The notes under the pieces are model-generated. The model ran no database searches, was not told where the DNA came from, and was given only the letters and a program-made list of their open reading frames with translations. A DNA stretch of 55,700 nt. It comes from Alphaproteobacteria bacterium (lineage in GTDB: Bacteria > Pseudomonadota > Alphaproteobacteria > Paracaedibacterales > VGCI01). Of the stretch, positions 45,468 through 55,571 are shown in pieces. Location of the stretch: assembly GCA_019746225.1 (NCBI GenBank), contig JAIESE010000033.1, forward strand, positions 1-55,700. Reading direction: 5' to 3'. The first letter of the stretch is position 1. The number at the start of each line of letters is the position of its first letter. The position numbers and the translations under genes were made by a program.

Positions 45468-45882
45468 AAGGGTCCCTAACTCTAAAATGAAATCGATTCA
45501 CGAAGGAAACTGCTAAATGAGAGAAGAAAACTTCCCTCAACGGTACACCCCCTATTTTTACCTGATCTGTCGCTTAAAACCAATGGGAAAAGTAACTTTT
45601 TACAAAACAAACCAAAAGTTCCTGGATTATAGCCAATACGGAGAACAAGTTTTCGCCAGGATGGTTAATGTTAGGAAGAAAATTGAGAAGATACAGCAAT
45701 TTTACGCCTTATTTATCGCTAATTTTTATTAAATCTTTAAAAAACTTTTGTTATTTTTCAAAGCATTCGATCGATGGGCTTCAAAAGTCCTCAAGGAGAC
45801 GAATTTTTTAAGTGAAATCTGATGGAACTGAAGGTAAAGTCAAGAGTGAATGGGAGCAATTTAAGCTGGGACTTTATAGATA
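45468..45882. other. Intergenic region upstream of dnaA, no oriC features seen
   Basis: This lies between the divergent dnaA (minus) and mlaA (plus). I searched for TTATCCACA-like boxes on both strands and found none. A T-rich patch occurs at about 45720-45760. A weak dnaA promoter (TTGGTT, 17 bp, TAAAAA on the minus strand) is possible. A 71-codon open frame here is not supported. Confidence 0.45.
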
Positions 45883-46809
45883 ATGCACTCAACTTCTCTT
45901 AAGTATCGATTTTTTGCAGTCACAACCTTGACTCTGATGATTTCTGTAATGCCATCATTGGCTGGCGTGTTAAAAGAAGCATTACCATCCTCTCAAGGTA
46001 GTTCTGAGCCAAGCACCCCCAAGCCAGAAACCACCCCAAAGCCTGAACCTAAGAAGGAAGAACCGAAAGCAGTACCTGGCGAAAAAGAGGCCGCACCAGA
46101 AGCTGCTGAGGAAACCTTTATGGAAGAAGAAGGGCCAAATGACCCTCTCGAACCCCTCAATCGAGTCGTTTTTGGGATAAATGACTTTCTTGATATAGCT
46201 ATTCTTCGCCCTGTGGCAGAAATTTACCGAGCGATCATGCCAGAGCCTGTTCGGAAAGGTGTCACGAATATTCTCGATAACAGTTACTCACCCATCGTCT
46301 TTGTCAATCATGTGCTTCAGGGAAGTCCCGAACGCGCAACGGTGACCTTGTTTCGATTCTTAGTGAATTCTACACTTGGCGTCCTTGGTACTATAGATCT
46401 CTCCTCAGAATTAGGTTTCTCGAGGTACGATACAGGCTTCAATGAAACCTTAACAAAATGGGGGCTTGATACGGGTCCTTATCTTGTGCTTCCGCTCATT
46501 GGCCCATCCTCATTCCGCGGAACCGCTGGTTTTGTTGGGGATTACTATGCTGATCCGCTCAACTGGTTCTTCACCAGTTCTCAACATCGGGATGAGCGTT
46601 ACTTGTTGACCGTTCGATATGGAATCGCTATAGTGAGTGAACGAGAGAAAGTAATCGAAACAATCAAAAATATTAAGGATGGCTCTCTCGATTATTATGT
46701 TACAATGCGAAGCATTTACTTCCAAAGACAAGCCTATATGGCTGAAAAATTAAAATCATGGGATACTCCCGGAGCAGCTAAAACTGAGGAGAAATCAAGC
46801 ACATCATAA
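45883..46809 (+). CDS. mlaA: MlaA-like outer-membrane phospholipid transport protein (VacJ family)
   Basis: This 308-residue protein has an N-terminal signal peptide (about 1-27) and a Pro/Glu/Lys-rich linker (about 35-80). The MlaA domain (about 85-285) contains NDPLEPLNRVVFGIND, YSPIVFVNHVLQG, RFLVNSTLGVLGTIDL and LVLPLIGPSSFRG. MlaA removes mislocalised phospholipid from the outer leaflet and hands it to MlaC. Most MlaA proteins are lipoproteins, but no lipobox Cys is present at this N-terminus. An in-frame stop lies just upstream, so the start cannot be much earlier. The mlaC gene follows after 67 bp. Confidence 0.9.
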   Translation: MHSTSLKYRFFAVTTLTLMISVMPSLAGVLKEALPSSQGSSEPSTPKPETTPKPEPKKEEPKAVPGEKEAAPEAAEETFMEEEGPNDPLEPLNRVVFGINDFLDIAILRPVAEIYRAIMPEPVRKGVTNILDNSYSPIVFVNHVLQGSPERATVTLFRFLVNSTLGVLGTIDLSSELGFSRYDTGFNETLTKWGLDTGPYLVLPLIGPSSFRGTAGFVGDYYADPLNWFFTSSQHRDERYLLTVRYGIAIVSEREKVIETIKNIKDGSLDYYVTMRSIYFQRQAYMAEKLKSWDTPGAAKTEEKSSTS

Positions 46810-46876
46810 CGGTTTGTTAATTTCTTTTTTGTATTCTTGTTCTAAGAGATTATTTCGATTTAGAACGAGGGGATTT

Positions 46877-47503
46877 ATGTTAAAGAGATTTGTTTATTTA
46901 TTCGCCACAATCGTATTCTTCGCTCAACTAAATCCTATCCAGGGCACAGATGCCGCAAGGAGTTTTATTGAGGATTTAGGTCGACGAGCTATTGAATCTC
47001 TAACAAAGCCTGGTGCTTCCCAAAGCCAACTGGAATCCAGCTTTCAATCTCTTTTAGAAGAAGGATTTGCTGTCCAATCCATTGGTCGGTTCGTCATGGG
47101 ACGTTATTGGAGCCGCATGTCCCCAGATCAACAGTCTCGTTTTATCCCCCTATTTGAAAACCGATTGAAAAAATCCTATGCAAACAGGTTTCAAGAATAT
47201 CGAGGTGTTGTCTTCAAAATTAAAGACGCCCGCGCTGAAGGCAAACATGTGATTGTATCAAGCACCATTCAAAAACCCGGCGGACCCCTTACCCCTGTTG
47301 ACTGGCGTGTAAAGGGTGGAAAAATACTTGACGTCAAAGTTGAAGGGGTCAGCATGAGCATCACCATTCGGGATGAGTATAGCTCTCTCGTTCAACAGAA
47401 TAATGGAGACATTGAAACATTCCTGAACACTCTTGAAGGGGGTTCTGTGAGTGCTTCACGCAAGAGAAAAGCGCCATCTTCAGATGACACAGATGATGAG
47501 TAA
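46877..47503 (+). CDS. mlaC: MlaC-like periplasmic phospholipid-binding protein
   Basis: I chose the ATG at 46877 (208 residues) because CGAGGGG precedes it. A signal peptide (about 1-22) is followed by the MlaC/Ttg2D fold: FIEDLGRRAIESL, then F-A-V-Q-S-I-G-R-F-V-M-G-R-Y-W, FIPLFENRLKKSYANRF, and V-D-W-R-V-K-G-G-K-I-L-D-V-K-V-E-G-V-S-M. It shuttles phospholipid between MlaA and the inner-membrane MlaFEDB complex, which is not in the window. The last 25 residues are polar and lie outside the domain. Confidence 0.9.
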   Translation: MLKRFVYLFATIVFFAQLNPIQGTDAARSFIEDLGRRAIESLTKPGASQSQLESSFQSLLEEGFAVQSIGRFVMGRYWSRMSPDQQSRFIPLFENRLKKSYANRFQEYRGVVFKIKDARAEGKHVIVSSTIQKPGGPLTPVDWRVKGGKILDVKVEGVSMSITIRDEYSSLVQQNNGDIETFLNTLEGGSVSASRKRKAPSSDDTDDE

Positions 47504-47672
47504 AGTGATTTATTCCTAAATTGCTTTACCCTTCGAAACAGACAGAAATAACCCTCTAGAAATTTCCCGCCAGAAGCGCCACTATAAGGGACAGAACATC
47601 AACATGATCTGGCAATGATCTTCGCCAAAATCCAAGAAGAAATTGCCTAATATTGAGCTTGGTTCGTTGATT

Positions 47673-48239
47673 ATGAAAAATGCAGTAACATCTGGTATCT
47701 TGACCTCACTGCCCGGGCGGTATGCTAAGGCCCTGTTTGACCTTGCCAAAGAAAATAAACAAGTTGATGATGTGGGTTCTGCACTAGCTGATTTATCCAT
47801 GCTCATTCACTCTTCACCCGATTTAAAGCTCATTTTAGAAAACCCCACAATTAAAAGTGAAGACCAGGAAGCGGCTCTCAAAGAAATTTGTGTCCAGATG
47901 AAGACGCCTGAGATGGTGCAATCTTTTGCGGGATTGCTGGTCAATGCCTCACGGATTTCCTATTTAGACAAGATTCGACAAATCTATGAAAATTTAACTT
48001 CTCATGCCAAAAGTGAGCAAAAGATTGAGGTGATCTCAGCTTATCCCTTGACGAAAGTTCAAAGTAAATTGTTGAAGGAAAACTTAAATAAAGTTGCTTC
48101 AGGTGATCTCATTTTAACTTTTATTACGGACCCAAAGGTTCTGGGAGGTATTATGGTTCGCATTGGGTCAAGGGTCATTGACGCAACATTAGCCACACAA
48201 CTCAATCAACTCGCCACAGTGATGAAAGGAAACGCTTAA
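47673..48239 (+). CDS. atpH: ATP synthase F1 delta subunit
   Basis: I prefer the ATG at 47673 (188 residues) because [16 protein letters not shown] then falls at the usual place; an open TTG at 47643 adds ten residues, and neither has a strong ribosome site. The protein is the OSCP/delta stalk subunit: an N-terminal six-helix bundle and a C-terminal strand region with [25 protein letters not shown]. It joins F1 to the peripheral stalk. Its stop overlaps the atpA start by one base (TAATG). First gene of the atpHAGDC cluster. Confidence 0.92.
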   Translation: MKNAVTSGILTSLPGRYAKALFDLAKENKQVDDVGSALADLSMLIHSSPDLKLILENPTIKSEDQEAALKEICVQMKTPEMVQSFAGLLVNASRISYLDKIRQIYENLTSHAKSEQKIEVISAYPLTKVQSKLLKENLNKVASGDLILTFITDPKVLGGIMVRIGSRVIDATLATQLNQLATVMKGNA

Positions 48240-49774
48240 TGGAACTGAGGGCAGCGGAAATCTCCGCCATTTTAAAACAACAGATTAAGAATTTTGATCC
48301 CAAAGCGGATATCGCCGAAAGCGGCACGGTTGTAGCCGTAGGAGATGGCATTGCCCGCGTCCATGGCCTAGAAAATATCCAGGCGGGAGAGCTGGTTACC
48401 TTTTCTAATGGCACGAAGGGAATGGCTCTCAACTTAGCTACGGATAATGTCGGCGTTGTTATCTTTGGCAGTGACCAAGAAATTAAAGAAGGGGATCAAG
48501 TAAAGCGAACTCAAACTATTGTGGAAGTTCCTACAGGGAAAGGCCTTTTAGGACGTGTTGTTGATGGCTTGGGCAATCCTATCGATGGTAAGGGTGCCTT
48601 AAAGAACGTCACCCAATCAAAAGTTGAAGTCAAAGCCCCTGGAATTATTGCCCGTCAATCCGTATCTGAACCGATGCAAACGGGAATCAAAGCCATTGAT
48701 ACCCTCGTTCCTATTGGACGGGGACAGCGTGAGCTTATTATTGGGGATCGCCAAACAGGAAAAACAGCCATAGCTTTAGATGCCATCATCAATCAAAAAG
48801 GGATCAACCAAGGGAAAGATGAATCTCAAAAACTCTATTGCATATACGTAGCCATTGGACAAAAGCGCTCCTCTGTCGCGCGAATCGTCAAGACACTCGA
48901 GGAAAATGGGGCCTTGGACTATACGATTGTGGTGGCGGCAACCGCCTCAGATCCGGCGCCCATGCAATATCTTGCCCCTTATACAGGCTGTACCATGGGA
49001 GAATATTTCCGCGATAATGGAATGCACGCCCTCATTATATATGATGATTTATCCAAGCATGCAGTGGCTTATCGCCAAATGTCCTTGCTGCTGCGCCGTC
49101 CTCCTGGACGAGAAGCCTACCCAGGTGATGTATTTTATCTTCACTCAAGGTTGCTGGAGCGCGCCGCAAAATTAGATACGCCATTAGGGGGTGGTTCTTT
49201 GACGGCTCTTCCCATTGTTGAAACCCAAGCAGGCGATGTTTCTGCCTATATTCCAACGAACATAATATCCATTACGGATGGTCAAATCTTTCTGGAAACT
49301 GAGCTGTTCTATAAAGGTATTCGCCCCGCGATTAACGTTGGGTTGTCTGTGAGTCGCGTTGGGTCTGCTGCCCAAAAGAAAGCCATGAAACAAGTCGCAG
49401 GACACATTAAACTTGAACTTGCGCAGTACCGTGAAATGGCTGCGTTTTCGCAGTTTTCTTCAGATCTAGATGCATCAACTCAAAAGTTGCTCAGCCGTGG
49501 AGAGCGCCTCACAGAGTTACTGAAACAAGGACAATATTCCCCGTTAAGTATGGAAGAACAAGTCATCTCCCTCTTCTCTGGCGTCAAAGGATATTTGGAT
49601 ACTATCCCTGTGAAAGATATTTTGGAGTTTGAGCTCGAATACCTGGAAGTCTTGCGCCTTAATCAACCAGAGATTTTTGAAGATATTCGAACCAAAGGGA
49701 CTTTGAGTGAGGAAACGGAGAAGAGCTTGGCCAAGTTCCTGACCAGCTTCTGCGCTTCATTCACTGCGCGTTAA
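48239..49774 (+). CDS. atpA: ATP synthase F1 alpha subunit
   Basis: This 511-residue protein has the beta-barrel start ([16 protein letters not shown]), the P-loop [32 protein letters not shown], and the catalytic-interface arginine region [14 protein letters not shown]. It forms the non-catalytic sites of F1 with AtpD. Full length with no missing motif. It overlaps atpH by one base, and atpG follows after 21 bp. Confidence 0.97.
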   Translation: MELRAAEISAILKQQIKNFDPKADIAESGTVVAVGDGIARVHGLENIQAGELVTFSNGTKGMALNLATDNVGVVIFGSDQEIKEGDQVKRTQTIVEVPTGKGLLGRVVDGLGNPIDGKGALKNVTQSKVEVKAPGIIARQSVSEPMQTGIKAIDTLVPIGRGQRELIIGDRQTGKTAIALDAIINQKGINQGKDESQKLYCIYVAIGQKRSSVARIVKTLEENGALDYTIVVAATASDPAPMQYLAPYTGCTMGEYFRDNGMHALIIYDDLSKHAVAYRQMSLLLRRPPGREAYPGDVFYLHSRLLERAAKLDTPLGGGSLTALPIVETQAGDVSAYIPTNIISITDGQIFLETELFYKGIRPAINVGLSVSRVGSAAQKKAMKQVAGHIKLELAQYREMAAFSQFSSDLDASTQKLLSRGERLTELLKQGQYSPLSMEEQVISLFSGVKGYLDTIPVKDILEFELEYLEVLRLNQPEIFEDIRTKGTLSEETEKSLAKFLTSFCASFTAR

Positions 49775-49795
49775 GACAATCGTAGAAGGATCTTT

Positions 49796-50710
49796 ATGTC
49801 CAGCTTAAAGCAATTACGAACCCGCATCCGAAGCGTGAAATCAACGCAAAAGATTACGTCTGCGATGAAGATGGTGGCAGCCGCACGCTTGCGTCGGTCC
49901 CAAGAGCGCGTGGAAGCGGTGCGCGATTATTATAGCGCCATGCATGAAATGGTGAGCCATTTATTAATGAAAAGCCGATCAGATCTTGCCAAAGAACCGC
50001 TTCTGCTCACCGGCCATGAAAATCTCCCCGTCCACTTGCTGGTTGTTGTTACCACGGATCGAGGATTGTGTGGCGGGTTTAATGGCGCCATTGTCCGTGA
50101 AGCAAAGTCCGTTATTCGTAAACTTCAAAGTGAGGGAAAAGAAGTTAAAATCTTTTGTTTGGGACGAAAAGGGCAAGCGTTGTTGCGCTCTGACTTTGGA
50201 CATCTCATTATCGAGACTGTCGTCCATGGTCACAAAACAGGAGAGGGCAAAAGCACCGAAAGCTTCTCAGATGCGTTAGAATTTTCAACCAAGCTTCAAA
50301 CCATGCTCCAAGACAAAATTTTTGGACAAGCGTCCATTCTCTTCACCGTGTTTCATTCGGCTTTGACCCAAACTGTTGCTCATGATTACATCATCCCCTT
50401 TCCGGCCACATGGAAAGAAGGCCCGGTGATTTTTGATTCGGGATCCCTTAAAAACGCCCTTTATGAATATGAACCCAACATCGATTCCTTGTTAGAATAT
50501 CTTTTGCCTCGTTATATTGCCGTTGAGCTTTATCATGTCTTCCTTGAAAACAATGCCAGCGAACAAGGTGCGCGCATGACAGCGATGGATAACGCCACCC
50601 GCAATGCGCAAGAGATGATTCAAAAGCTGGCGCGCACCTATCATCAAACGCGTCAAGCTTATATTACCAAAGAGCTGATCGAGATCATTTCAGCGGCAGA
50701 AGCGATGTGA
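49796..50710 (+). CDS. atpG: ATP synthase F1 gamma subunit
   Basis: This 304-residue protein has GAAGGA 5-7 bp before the ATG. It has the two terminal coiled helices that form the rotor shaft: N-terminal LKQLRTRIRSVKSTQKITSA and KMVAAARLRRSQ, and C-terminal SEQGARMTAMDNATRNA with R-Q-A-Y-I-T-K-E-L-I-E-I. The Rossmann-like centre includes VTTDRGLCGGFN. Normal length. After it the operon is interrupted by a 168-bp gap with repeat fragments and an unknown gene before atpD. Confidence 0.95.
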   Translation: MSSLKQLRTRIRSVKSTQKITSAMKMVAAARLRRSQERVEAVRDYYSAMHEMVSHLLMKSRSDLAKEPLLLTGHENLPVHLLVVVTTDRGLCGGFNGAIVREAKSVIRKLQSEGKEVKIFCLGRKGQALLRSDFGHLIIETVVHGHKTGEGKSTESFSDALEFSTKLQTMLQDKIFGQASILFTVFHSALTQTVAHDYIIPFPATWKEGPVIFDSGSLKNALYEYEPNIDSLLEYLLPRYIAVELYHVFLENNASEQGARMTAMDNATRNAQEMIQKLARTYHQTRQAYITKELIEIISAAEAM

Positions 50711-50751
50711 GAGATGGAGATCAGGTTGAACATTGTAAATATATTCAGTCT

Positions 50752-50833
50752 TGCGAGGAGCGAAGTGACGTAACTGGATAGATAGGATAATATATCTGAA
50801 ACGAACCCCCGTAGCTCCCACAAGGGGAGAGGT
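50752..50833. repeat. Degraded pieces of two dispersed repeats
   Basis: A stretch at about 50752-50778 (TGCGAGGAGCGAAGTGACG and following bases) resembles the repeat family of 7006-7129. At 50815-50833 CTCCCACAAGGGGAGAGGT equals the palindrome core found at 32225-32243. Together they lie in the gap between atpG and the inserted gene. They look like decayed repeat insertions. Confidence 0.5.
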
Positions 50834-50878
50834 GAGAATACAGACGGATAAATGGGAAAGCAGAAGTAGGAACAGAAA

Positions 50879-53009
<2,131 letters not shown>

Positions 53010-53012
53010 AAG

Positions 53013-53273
53013 ATGCAGCTATCCCTCATATCCCCAGAAGGAGTCGTCTTTGCAGGTGATGTGGAGATGATCGTTATCCCCGGCGCCAAAGGAGAATTTG
53101 GGGTCCTTGACCACCATGCGCCTTTCATGACCATGTTGCGCGAGGGACCTGTCACCTTGTATGAAAAAAAGGACAAGAAGTCCCAAGTCTTCACCATCTC
53201 CGGAGGCTTTTGCGAAGTCACACCCGATGGGTGCATTGTCCTCGCAGATTCCGTTGAAACAGCTGTCAAATAG
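53013..53273 (+). CDS. atpC: ATP synthase F1 epsilon subunit, short form
   Basis: This 86-residue protein starts at an ATG 3 bp after the atpD stop. It covers only the N-terminal beta-sandwich: LSLISPEGVVFAGDVEMIVI, then PGAKGEFGVLDHHAPFMTML and VTPDGCIVLADSVETA. Most bacterial epsilon subunits have 130-140 residues, with two C-terminal helices that can inhibit ATP hydrolysis; these are missing. The gene ends cleanly at a stop, so the truncation is real in this sequence. A second atpC begins at 55572. Confidence 0.92.
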   Translation: MQLSLISPEGVVFAGDVEMIVIPGAKGEFGVLDHHAPFMTMLREGPVTLYEKKDKKSQVFTISGGFCEVTPDGCIVLADSVETAVK

Positions 53274-53318
53274 ACGACCCTTAATTAATCAGAACCAAAA
53301 GCCTTCTCTCACCCCAAG

Positions 53319-53336
53319 TACCGTATTTATACGGTA
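53319..53336. promoter_or_regulatory. Perfect 18-bp palindrome abutting the promoter of the F-box/LRR gene
   Basis: TACCGTAT and ATACGGTA flank TT, a perfect inverted repeat. It ends one base before a TTGACA hexamer at 53337. Position and symmetry fit an operator for a dimeric regulator or an atpC-side hairpin. No regulator is known. Confidence 0.45.
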
Positions 53337-53364
53337 TTGACAAGAAAATTAAATCACATAAAGT
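53337..53364 (+). promoter_or_regulatory. Predicted sigma-70-type promoter for the F-box/LRR gene
   Basis: A perfect TTGACA (53337-53342) is followed after 16 bp by TAAAGT (53359-53364), four of six for a -10 box. The leader would be about 115 bases, with an AT-rich palindrome (AACAAATAA / TTATTTGTT) near 53450-53470. Confidence 0.4.
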
Positions 53365-53487
53365 ATCGCTTATAAAATAAAAATTCTGACCATAAATACA
53401 AACAAATTTGTACTATGGCAGCTCTTATTACTTCAATAAACAAACAAACAAATAAATAATTATTTGTTTAATAAGGAGATGCGATCT

Positions 53488-55008
53488 ATGATTAAACAAT
53501 CACTTTTATGGACAACCCTGGTTGCCTTACCACTGGTGGGCGGTGTCTATGGCGCTGAAAAATCAGAGGCGAAAAAGCCGTATGAGACAATTTTTAACCA
53601 AGTACCAGGGGAAGTCTTTGATAAGATAGATCAATATTTGAATTCTCAAGATTCAGGCCGCCTACAACAAGCATCACTAGAATTGAAAGCTTTAGTTCAC
53701 TCGGCAACGGAAAGGTCAATTAAAAGTGTTAAGTCTCATCTCAACTGTGTTAATCCGGGCGCTGCAAATACAAATACTTGGGTAAAAAAGCGGTTAAACC
53801 AGCTTGTCTATGGCCACTCCCTGCATCCTTTGCTTCATAGGGCTTTCATAGAGAAATTAAAAGAAGAGCAATTTCTTTTTGTGCCCCATGAATCCCCTTT
53901 AGAGAGTGTTCTTGTGAACGTGCCTGGCCTAAGGAGAATCAGTCTTCGTGTCGGGTTAGAAAAGTCAAGCCTTGCCCCTAAACTCTATGAAGCCCTGTTT
54001 GGTCACGCTCTTCCTAAAGGGGAGAATCTTCCTGATGCCTTGGATCATTTGGCAGCTTGTCTTCCCGTTCATGGAATCTATGTGAGTGTCGACTTAGTAC
54101 CTACAGATGAAGCCCAAAATGACATTCTTCTCAGGTTTTTTAAGGCTAATAGGGAAGGATTGATTGAGAAACTAAGAAAGATGGGTGAACACCAACGATA
54201 CTATTCTTTTGGCGTGACTCAACATGATGAAGTTTTGACCCAAGACAAACCTTACAATATCATCGTGAATCAAAGACAGCTTGCATTGTTGAAAAGACAA
54301 GGGTTACTAGCAAACCATCCTCATCGCATTATACTTAAAATTAAAGAAGCACCTGAGGGTGTTCTATCCTTAAACACTGCTCAATTGCCTGATAATGTCG
54401 GCAAACTCCGTTTAGTGGATAATGATCACTTATGTACGGAAATTGGAAATGAATTCCTCCATGAGTGCACAGGCTTAACCTCCCTGGATACGAGCGGACT
54501 TCGGAACGTGAAGTCCATTGGAGATACCTTCCTCGGGCGTTGCCTCAACTTAACCTCCCTGGATACGACCGGACTTCAGAACTTAGAGTCCATTGAAAAA
54601 GGATTCCTCAGGAATTGCCCCAACTTAACCTCCCTGGATACGAGGGGACTTCAGAACGTGAAGTCTATTGGAGATGAATTCCTCATGCAGTGCACCGGCT
54701 TAACTTCCCTGGATACAAGCGGACTTCAGAAGGTAGAGTCCATTGGAAATGACTTCCTCCTTTCTTGCTCCAACTTAACCTCCCTGAATATGAGCAAGCT
54801 TCAGAAGGTAGAGTCCATTGGATGGCAATTCCTCATGGGTTGCACAGGCTTAACCTCCCTGGATATGAGCAAGCTTCAGAAGGTCGAGTCCATTGGAGAT
54901 GTCTTCCTCTATGGATGCACCGGATTGGATGTTGATCCAAAGCAACTTCGCAAAGAGATTTTGAAACGAGGAAGGGCAAAGGTGGCTCAGAAGAAAAGCC
55001 AAACATAG
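53488..55008 (+). CDS. Exported F-box-like / leucine-rich-repeat protein
   Basis: I chose the ATG at 53488 (506 residues) because AAGGAG lies about 9 bp upstream; an open frame reaches back to 53464. A Sec signal peptide (about 1-23) is followed at 38-71 by an F-box-like helix pattern: V-P-G-E-V-F-D-K-I-D-Q-Y-L, then S-Q-D-S-G-R-L and a final L-V. Residues about 100-310 are unassigned. From 327 to 480 there are six leucine-rich repeats of exactly 25 residues (C-x-x-L-T-S-L-D-x-x-x-L-x-x-x-x-S-I-G-x-x-F-L-x-x), with Cys at 327, 352, 377, 402, 427, 452 and 477. The tail is basic. F-box plus LRR is typical of eukaryotic ubiquitin-ligase adaptors, so a host-directed effector is plausible but unproven. 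Confidence 0.75.
   Translation: MIKQSLLWTTLVALPLVGGVYGAEKSEAKKPYETIFNQVPGEVFDKIDQYLNSQDSGRLQQASLELKALVHSATERSIKSVKSHLNCVNPGAANTNTWVKKRLNQLVYGHSLHPLLHRAFIEKLKEEQFLFVPHESPLESVLVNVPGLRRISLRVGLEKSSLAPKLYEALFGHALPKGENLPDALDHLAACLPVHGIYVSVDLVPTDEAQNDILLRFFKANREGLIEKLRKMGEHQRYYSFGVTQHDEVLTQDKPYNIIVNQRQLALLKRQGLLANHPHRIILKIKEAPEGVLSLNTAQLPDNVGKLRLVDNDHLCTEIGNEFLHECTGLTSLDTSGLRNVKSIGDTFLGRCLNLTSLDTTGLQNLESIEKGFLRNCPNLTSLDTRGLQNVKSIGDEFLMQCTGLTSLDTSGLQKVESIGNDFLLSCSNLTSLNMSKLQKVESIGWQFLMGCTGLTSLDMSKLQKVESIGDVFLYGCTGLDVDPKQLRKEILKRGRAKVAQKKSQT
54466..54918 (+). repeat. Six tandem 75-bp coding repeats encoding 25-residue LRRs
   Basis: Within the F-box/LRR gene, units of exactly 75 bp recur with strong nucleotide similarity, for example CTTAACCTCCCTGGATA and AGTCCATTGGA in nearly every unit. 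The codon-level identity suggests recent duplication or homogenisation. This is coding repeat, not a CRISPR array. Confidence 0.85.
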
Positions 55009-55144
55009 AATAAGAAGTTTTAAAGAGCTGCTTTGGGTGGACAGACAGTGTTATATTACTGGAAACTATTTTGTTGCCTGAGCAATAAAGGCTAGTATAA
55101 GAAAGAGTCTAATCCGTTGGTCTAAGCAGTTACACCTAAAGAAA

Positions 55145-55568
55145 CGCCTTGTTAGGTCGTATGCCATCCGCCGTTGGATATCAGCCCACATTGGCCACGG
55201 AAATGGGTACTCTTCAAGAACGCATCACAACGACCACCCGTGGATCGATTACATCCGTTCAAGCCATTTATGTTCCCGCCTTTGACCCGCTGGATTCGAC
55301 CTCTCGAATCTTAGATCCCTATACGGTAGGCGAGGAACATTATGCAGTCGCCCGCAAGATCCAACGCTTCTTGTCTCAACCCTTTTTCGTCGCCGAAGTC
55401 TTCACCGGGATGAAAGGCGCTTTCGTTCCCTTGAAGGACACGATTGCCGGCTTTAAGGGGATTGTCGAGGGTGACTATGACTACTTGCCAGAATCCGCTT
55501 TTTATATGGTTGGAACCATTGAAGAAGCCGTCGAAAAGGGTAAGAAAATAGAGAAAGAGAGCGCTTAA
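55145..55568 (+). pseudogene. atpD: Internally deleted second copy of the atpD 3' region
   Basis: This segment matches 52379-53009 of atpD. Relative to the intact gene it lacks 99 bp (between CCCGCC copies at 52509 and 52608) and 108 bp (between CGCCCG copies at 52682 and 52790). Both losses are in frame, so the frame stays open to the natural stop. The deleted blocks include the DDLTDPAP and DELSEED regions; the P-loop part is absent because the copy starts later. The first 130 bp differ from atpD at about 15 positions, nearly all synonymous, while the rest is much closer. It cannot encode a working beta subunit. The frame begins only with a TTG and no ribosome site, so I call it a pseudogene. 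Confidence 0.85.
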
Positions 55569-55571
55569 AAG

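Noticed and set aside
45517..45732. 71-codon plus-strand frame upstream of mlaA
   Set aside because: No ribosome site and no domain; it covers the dnaA promoter region.
54466..54918. Regular 75-bp repeats considered as a CRISPR array
   Set aside because: The repeats have no unique spacers and are in frame within an LRR coding sequence.
55145..55568. Second atpD piece as a functional short gene
   Set aside because: It lacks the P-loop, DDLTDPAP and DELSEED regions and has no ribosome site; kept as pseudogene.
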